Source: Fervidobacterium sp. (GTDB lineage Bacteria; Thermotogota; Thermotogae; Thermotogales; Fervidobacteriaceae). Taken from it: 10,322 nucleotides of DNA. The first letter of the stretch is position 1, and every line of letters begins with the position of its first letter. Under the pieces are notes generated by a model that did no database searches, was not told where the DNA came from, and worked only from the letters and a program-made list of their open reading frames with translations. Where the stretch lies: assembly GCA_003522805.1 (NCBI GenBank), contig DPIB01000023.1, positions 1 to 10,322 on the forward strand. The letters run 5' to 3'. The translations under genes were made by a program, and so were the position numbers. This document shows, in pieces, positions 7,085 through 10,322 of the stretch.

Positions 7085-7113
7085 ATTATATCATGTACAA
7101 TTTTATATGTCAA
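7085..7113 (-). promoter_or_regulatory. Consensus sigma-A promoter for peroxiredoxin-ferritin
   Basis: On the minus strand TTGACA (7108-7113) and TATAAT (7085-7090) are both perfect consensus hexamers 17 bases apart, and TGA directly before the -10 gives an extended -10 (TGnTATAAT). Transcription should start near 7078, giving a leader of about 90 bases before ATG 6988. Such a full match predicts high basal expression unless repressed. Confidence 0.88.
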
Positions 7114-7126
7114 ATATATTTGTATC

Positions 7127-7140
7127 AACTTTCTAAAGTT
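7127..7140. promoter_or_regulatory. Inverted repeat upstream of the peroxiredoxin promoter
   Basis: AACTTT-CT-AAAGTT is a 6+6 inverted repeat about 50-62 bases upstream of the predicted minus-strand start. Its left part AACTTTCTA recurs at 7321-7329, where it overlaps the -35 and spacer of the divergent promoter (with palindrome TTTCTAGAAA at 7324-7333). A shared regulator for both directions is possible but unproven. Confidence 0.28.
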
Positions 7141-7238
7141 ACTACAGTTTCACCTTCGACGAACGACGAAATTGAAAAGAATTATACCGTATATTGCCAT
7201 TTCTTCCTAAAGAAGTAAATACTGCCATTTTTAGATAA

Positions 7239-7252
7239 TTAATTTAAATTAA
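7239..7252. repeat. 14-bp AT palindrome in the divergent region
   Basis: TTAATTTAAATTAA is a perfect 14-base palindrome. It lies about 65 bases upstream of the -35 at 7317. It may be a protein site or just AT-rich spacer; nothing else is known from the sequence. Confidence 0.35.
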
Positions 7253-7316
7253 CAATGTGATAATGCATCTGGTAGAATGATTCTTATTATTTCTTGGTAT
7301 AATTTAGAATTTACAA

Positions 7317-7346
7317 TTGAAACTTTCTAGAAATCTGTGATATAAT
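7317..7346 (+). promoter_or_regulatory. Promoter for the substrate-binding protein gene
   Basis: TTGAAA (7317-7322) and TATAAT (7341-7346) are 18 bases apart, with TGA just before the -10 making an extended -10. Start of transcription is expected near 7353, about 220 bases before GTG 7575. A second TATAAT at 7298-7303, also preceded by TG plus one base but with no good -35, could be an additional start. The palindrome TTTCTAGAAA (7324-7333) sits in the spacer. Confidence 0.7.
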
Positions 7347-7352
7347 ATGTAC

Positions 7353-7574
7353 GTGTCCAAGGTATAAACTCTATTACTTTGTGGAACAAAGTATTCTTGA
7401 GCTATTAAACATGCTTGAAGAACAAAGTATTTTAGGACATTTCAATGACAAATCATGGGGGGTGGTGCCCCTTCTTAGTAACCTATAATATTATCACAGA
7501 GTTATCACAGAGTTATCACACAGTTTCATGCACTTAGATTAACAGTATCACATCCTGTGAAGGGGGGATTTACA
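7353..7574 (+). promoter_or_regulatory. Long structured 5' leader of the substrate-binding protein gene
   Basis: The predicted leader contains an 8-pair hairpin TACTTTGT (7375-7382)/ACAAAGTA (7386-7393). It also has a second copy of the 3' arm (7422-7429), an imperfect hairpin TTCTTGAGC/GCTTGAAGAA (7394-7422), a GGGG/CCCC hairpin (7457-7471), and three 11-base repeats (7491-7523). A small hairpin TCACA-TCC-TGTGA (7548-7560) abuts the ribosome binding site. It does not match a riboswitch class I recognise. The structures are read by eye, not folded by program. Confidence 0.45.
7491..7523 (+). repeat. Three 11-bp tandem repeats (TTATCACAGAG)
   Basis: TTATCACAGAG occurs at 7491-7501 and 7502-7512, and TTATCACACAG at 7513-7523. 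A further TATCACA stands at 7546-7552, 32 bases after the third copy. The 11-base period places each copy on about the same face of the helix, as in binding arrays for a regulator. They lie in the transcribed leader of the following gene. Confidence 0.9.
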
Positions 7575-7577
7575 GTG
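7560..7577 (+). promoter_or_regulatory. Shine-Dalgarno that fixes the binding-protein start at 7575
   Basis: AAGGGGGGAT (7560-7569) precedes GTG 7575 with seven bases between the G-run and the start. An in-frame GTG at 7557 lies upstream of this site and would add MKGGFT before a normal signal peptide, so 7575 is preferred. Confidence 0.82.
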
Positions 7578-9422
7578 AAGAAGTTGCTAGTATTTTTAAG
7601 TATTCTCGTGACGGTTTTTGCTCTTGCAGCATTTGATCCAACTACTTACGTTGAAGCAACGATAGGTGAACCAGACACACTAGATCCACACCTTGCTTAC
7701 GATACAGCAAGCGGTGAAGTATTGTTCAACGTACTTGAGAACCTCATTGCTTACAAGGGTAGTAGTGTGAGTGAATTTGTACCACAACTTGCTACACAAG
7801 TTCCAACGGTTCAGAACGGACTTATCAAAGACGGCGGCAAGACGTACATATTTCCGATCAGAAAAGGTGTGAAGTTCCACAACGGTAACGCATTTACACC
7901 TGAAGATGTAAAGTACTCATTCGAAAGAGGGTTACTATACGACCCAGTTGGTGGACCAATGTGGATGCTTCATTATGCGATCTTTGGTGTACACTCCCTG
8001 GATGAACTTATCGAAGAGTATGCAAAAGTTCCAGTCGATCAGATATTCGATAAGAATGGTGAACCCAAGGCACAGTACAAGCAAAAGATGATCGATTTTT
8101 ACAAGGATGTTATTGACTCAGCAATTCAAGTACAAGGTGACAACGTTGTAATCAAACTGAGAAGACCATACGGTCCATTCCTCAACATAATTGCACACAA
8201 CGCAAGCTGGTCATCGATAATCGACAAAGAAACATCTATAAAACTTGGACTTTGGGATGGCAAGGCAGACACATGGTGGAAGTACAGAGATCTCCAAAAG
8301 GAAAAGTCACCATACTATGCATATGCTATGGGAACAGGCCCATACAAGTTCGTAGAATGGGATAGGAAGCAACAGAAAGTAACACTTGTAGCGAACGATG
8401 ACTATTGGGCTGGAGCACCAAAGATTAAAAAGGCAATCATTTGGGGGATCGACGAATGGTCCACAAGAAAGGCAATGCTTGAAAAAGGAGATGCTGATTC
8501 TATAGCAGTTGTTCTTGAATACCTCGATCAACTAAGAGGAAACAAAGATATCGAGATAATTGAGAACATACCACAACTTTCTGTAACGATCGTCGCATTT
8601 AGCTGGTCAGTTAACCCATCAAGTAAGTACATTGGCAGTGGTAAACTTGATGGAAACGGTATTCCAACTGATTTCTTCAGCGATGTCAACGCAAGAAAGG
8701 CAATAGCATATGCGATCAATTATGATGCACTTATAAGAGACGTGCTCAAAGGATACGGTAAGAGGATACCAGCAGCATTGCCAGATGGTCTGCTTGGATT
8801 TGATCCGACTCTACCACTTTACAAGTTCAATCTTAAAGCTGTACAAGATAGTTTAAAGAAGGCATGGAATGGTCAAGCATGGTCAAAAGGCTTCAAATTC
8901 AGTGTAGCTTATAACCAGGGAAATATGGCAAGACAGAGAATAGCAGAAATGATCAAGATGTATCTCGAAATGGCAGCACCTGGTAAAGCAAAGATCGATG
9001 TTCAACCACTACAATGGCCAACATTCCTTGATGCAACAAACCGTGGCGAACTGCCGATATTCATACTTGGTTGGCTTGCAGACTTCCCAGACCCAGATAA
9101 CTTCATATTCACGTACTACCATAGCAAGGGTGACTACTCTTCAAGACAGGGAGAAAACTTCCAGAAGTTCGTCAGCACACCAAGAAAAGAACTTGGAAAC
9201 AAGAGCTTGGATGATCTCATAGAGCAAGCAGCAGCAGAGACAGATCCAGCGGTTCGCGGCAAATTGTACATTCAGATCCAAAAATTCGCAGTTGACAATT
9301 GTATTAACGTTCCTGCTTACCAACCAGTCGGTGTACGTGTACAAAGAAAGTGGGTCAAAGGTTGGTTTGACAACCCAATGAGATCAGGTATGGACTTCTA
9401 TTCTGTCTACAAAGAACAATAA
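7575..9422 (+). CDS. ABC transporter substrate-binding protein, family 5 (oligopeptide/oligosaccharide type)
   Basis: This is a 615-residue extracytoplasmic binding protein of the SBP_bac_5 (OppA/DppA-like) family, which delivers peptides, or in Thermotogota often oligosaccharides, to an ABC importer. Residues 1-19 form a signal peptide (MKKLLVFLSI and a hydrophobic run ending FALAA) without a lipobox Cys. Mature-chain signatures are TIGEPDTLDPHLAYD (29-43), the family pattern IRKGVKFHNG (95-104) followed by TPEDVKYSFERG, and near the C-terminus GWLADFPDPDNF (499-510). The length is usual for the family and the frame is intact. No permease or ATPase gene adjoins it: a strong terminator follows at once, and the upstream genes are divergent. 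It is therefore an orphan binding protein that must work with a transporter encoded elsewhere. The ligand cannot be told from the sequence. Strong translation signals and a long leader suggest abundant, regulated expression. Confidence 0.95.
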   Translation: MKKLLVFLSILVTVFALAAFDPTTYVEATIGEPDTLDPHLAYDTASGEVLFNVLENLIAYKGSSVSEFVPQLATQVPTVQNGLIKDGGKTYIFPIRKGVKFHNGNAFTPEDVKYSFERGLLYDPVGGPMWMLHYAIFGVHSLDELIEEYAKVPVDQIFDKNGEPKAQYKQKMIDFYKDVIDSAIQVQGDNVVIKLRRPYGPFLNIIAHNASWSSIIDKETSIKLGLWDGKADTWWKYRDLQKEKSPYYAYAMGTGPYKFVEWDRKQQKVTLVANDDYWAGAPKIKKAIIWGIDEWSTRKAMLEKGDADSIAVVLEYLDQLRGNKDIEIIENIPQLSVTIVAFSWSVNPSSKYIGSGKLDGNGIPTDFFSDVNARKAIAYAINYDALIRDVLKGYGKRIPAALPDGLLGFDPTLPLYKFNLKAVQDSLKKAWNGQAWSKGFKFSVAYNQGNMARQRIAEMIKMYLEMAAPGKAKIDVQPLQWPTFLDATNRGELPIFILGWLADFPDPDNFIFTYYHSKGDYSSRQGENFQKFVSTPRKELGNKSLDDLIEQAAAETDPAVRGKLYIQIQKFAVDNCINVPAYQPVGVRVQRKWVKGWFDNPMRSGMDFYSVYKEQ

Positions 9423-9444
9423 TTAGAATCTACAATAGGCAACA

Positions 9445-9474
9445 AAAACCCGCTGGGAAATCCCGGCGGGTTTT
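9445..9474. terminator. Strong bidirectional intrinsic terminator
   Basis: AAAACCCGCTGGG (9445-9457) pairs with CCCGGCGGGTTTT (9462-9474) around loop AAAT, 13 pairs including one G-U. It ends the binding-protein transcript on the plus strand; the A-run at 9444-9448 gives five Us for the converging minus-strand radical SAM gene. Its core GGGAAATCC is the same as in the hairpin at 5925-5951. Confidence 0.93.
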
Positions 9475-9501
9475 ATATTGATTCTGTTTTATTGGCTTGC
9501 A

Positions 9502-10322
9502 TCAGCTGAAATTACTTGCTCGCTTGCCTTGATACGTTCCCTTTTCTTCAAGCCTTTTTTCTATTGCGTTTATAACCTCCGTCTTCGTTTTACCCCAATT
9601 TCCAAAGAGTGTACCTTTTGATGGTGGATCAGCAACAAGCCTGTGAATCACTATATTTGGTGATATATGTTCTAAGAAAGTAACAGTTCTTTCTATATAA
9701 TCATCGAATGAACAAACTTCTAACTTTCCTTGCTTGTACATCTCGCCAAAAATTGTCCCGTCGACTATATATAGTGAGTGTATCTTTACACCATCAACTT
9801 TGAGGGCGGATAGAATCTTTGCACTTTCAATCACATCGAGTGTATTATCACCAGGAAGATTCAATATAACGTGTGAGACAACTTCGAAGCCAAAATTCTT
9901 TGACAAATTTACTGCATAAATGTATTCAGCAAGTGTGTGACCCCTATTCACCTTTACGAGCGTGTGATAATTGGCTGTCTGAAGGCCGATGTCAAGAGAT
10001 ATTGCTATGTTGTATGCTCCTTGTATATCCTTGAGCAAATTCAGCACATCTTTATTTATACAGTCTGGCCTCGTTGCGATATCTAACTGTACTATATCAT
10101 CATCTATTGCTTGTACATAAACATCTTTCAACACATCTATTGGTCCAAACGTATTTGTATAGTTTTGAAAGTATGCGATGAACTTGTTAATACCCTTTTT
10201 TCTGTACTTTTCTTTCATCAGTTCAATTTGCTCTTTAATCGGCCTACCTGAAAACGTTGCAAATCCGCTACCTGTCTCGTCGCAAAATAAACATCCTGGC
10301 CTTCCCATTGTCCGATTGGGAC
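9502..10322 (-). CDS. Radical SAM protein, TIGR01212 (YhcC/YtqA) family, 5' end outside window
   Basis: This is a [4Fe-4S]/S-adenosylmethionine enzyme of the family related to Elp3; its exact reaction is not known to me. The ATG at 10308 is internal: the frame continues upstream as PNRT (10309-10320), and the next codon, with GT visible at the edge, would be the first cluster Cys of the family motif CPNR...GGCxFC. The other two cluster cysteines are in GCLFC. Further family segments in order are AYFQNYTNTFG, DIATRPDC, SLDIGLQTAN, VNRGHT, SHVILNLPGD, VDGVKIHSLYIVDGT and IVIHRLVADPP, ending in an NWGKTKTEVINAIEKRL helix and YQGK. The window holds 272 residues against about 300 usual, so about 30 N-terminal residues are missing. 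It converges on the binding-protein gene and shares its terminator; upstream context is not visible. Confidence 0.92.
   Translation of the reverse strand, partial: PNRTMGRPGCLFCDETGSGFATFSGRPIKEQIELMKEKYRKKGINKFIAYFQNYTNTFGPIDVLKDVYVQAIDDDIVQLDIATRPDCINKDVLNLLKDIQGAYNIAISLDIGLQTANYHTLVKVNRGHTLAEYIYAVNLSKNFGFEVVSHVILNLPGDNTLDVIESAKILSALKVDGVKIHSLYIVDGTIFGEMYKQGKLEVCSFDDYIERTVTFLEHISPNIVIHRLVADPPSKGTLFGNWGKTKTEVINAIEKRLEEKGTYQGKRASNFS

Larger units (their letters stand above)
6989..7574. other. Divergent intergenic control region, no gene
   Basis: These 586 bases separate the minus-strand peroxiredoxin-ferritin unit from the plus-strand binding-protein gene. The base composition is much richer in A+T than the flanking genes, and I find no credible coding sequence. 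It holds one consensus promoter for the minus strand, at least one good promoter for the plus strand, several short inverted repeats, and a structured leader with tandem repeats, each listed separately. Confidence 0.85.

Noticed and set aside
7491..7523. CRISPR array
   Set aside because: The units are only 11 bases, directly abutting with no spacers, and no cas genes are present.
7445..7537. A 30-codon open frame in the binding-protein leader (ATG 7445) as a leader peptide or attenuator gene
   Set aside because: AGGA at 7434-7437 is suitably spaced, but the frame overlaps the 11-base repeats, has no meaningful composition and has no attenuator-like hairpin with a U-run after it. Probably chance.
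10306..10308. ATG at 10308 as the start of the radical SAM gene
   Set aside because: The frame stays open to the window edge and encodes PNRT, part of the family's cluster motif, with the first Cys codon straddling the edge.

Overview
The window looks like a chromosomal stretch from a thermophilic bacterium of the Thermotogota, plausibly Fervidobacterium or a close relative. The basis is indirect: an endonuclease V very close to the Thermotoga maritima protein, strong GGAGGTGA-type ribosome binding sites, GTG and TTG starts, arginine codons mostly AGA/AGG, and a large oligopeptide-type binding protein with no lipobox. The genus is an inference. There is no sign of a prophage, insertion sequence, CRISPR array, tRNA or rRNA.

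Layout. (1) Positions 1-5111, plus strand, a probable operon: the C-terminal half of transcription terminator Rho (cut by the window edge), a membrane-anchored TPR protein with an acidic cytoplasmic tail, two tandem paralogous ArsB/P-type ion permeases, and endonuclease V. The TPR stop and the first permease start overlap by 4 bases, and a weak stem-loop with a U-run follows endonuclease V. (2) Positions 5261-5899, plus strand: a small exported protein of unknown function built from two similar beta-rich units, ended by a perfect bidirectional terminator at 5925-5951. (3) Positions 6004-6988, minus strand: a two-gene peroxiredoxin-ferritin unit, coupling peroxide removal to iron storage, driven by a consensus sigma-A promoter at 7085-7113. 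(4) Positions 6989-7574: a 586-base divergent control region with no gene. (5) Positions 7575-9422, plus strand: a family 5 (oligopeptide/oligosaccharide) ABC substrate-binding protein with no permease or ATPase gene beside it. It has a leader of about 220 bases holding hairpins, an alternative pairing option, three 11-bp tandem repeats and a possible anti-Shine-Dalgarno segment. A second bidirectional terminator lies at 9445-9474. (6) Positions 9502-10322, minus strand: a radical SAM protein of the TIGR01212 (YhcC/YtqA) family that runs off the right edge.

Most genes are ordinary housekeeping or stress functions. The least explained parts are the leader of the binding-protein gene, the divergence of the two tandem permeases at a conserved second-half asparagine, the membrane TPR protein placed between rho and the permeases, and the two-unit exported protein. 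I found no clear case of an undescribed multi-gene system.
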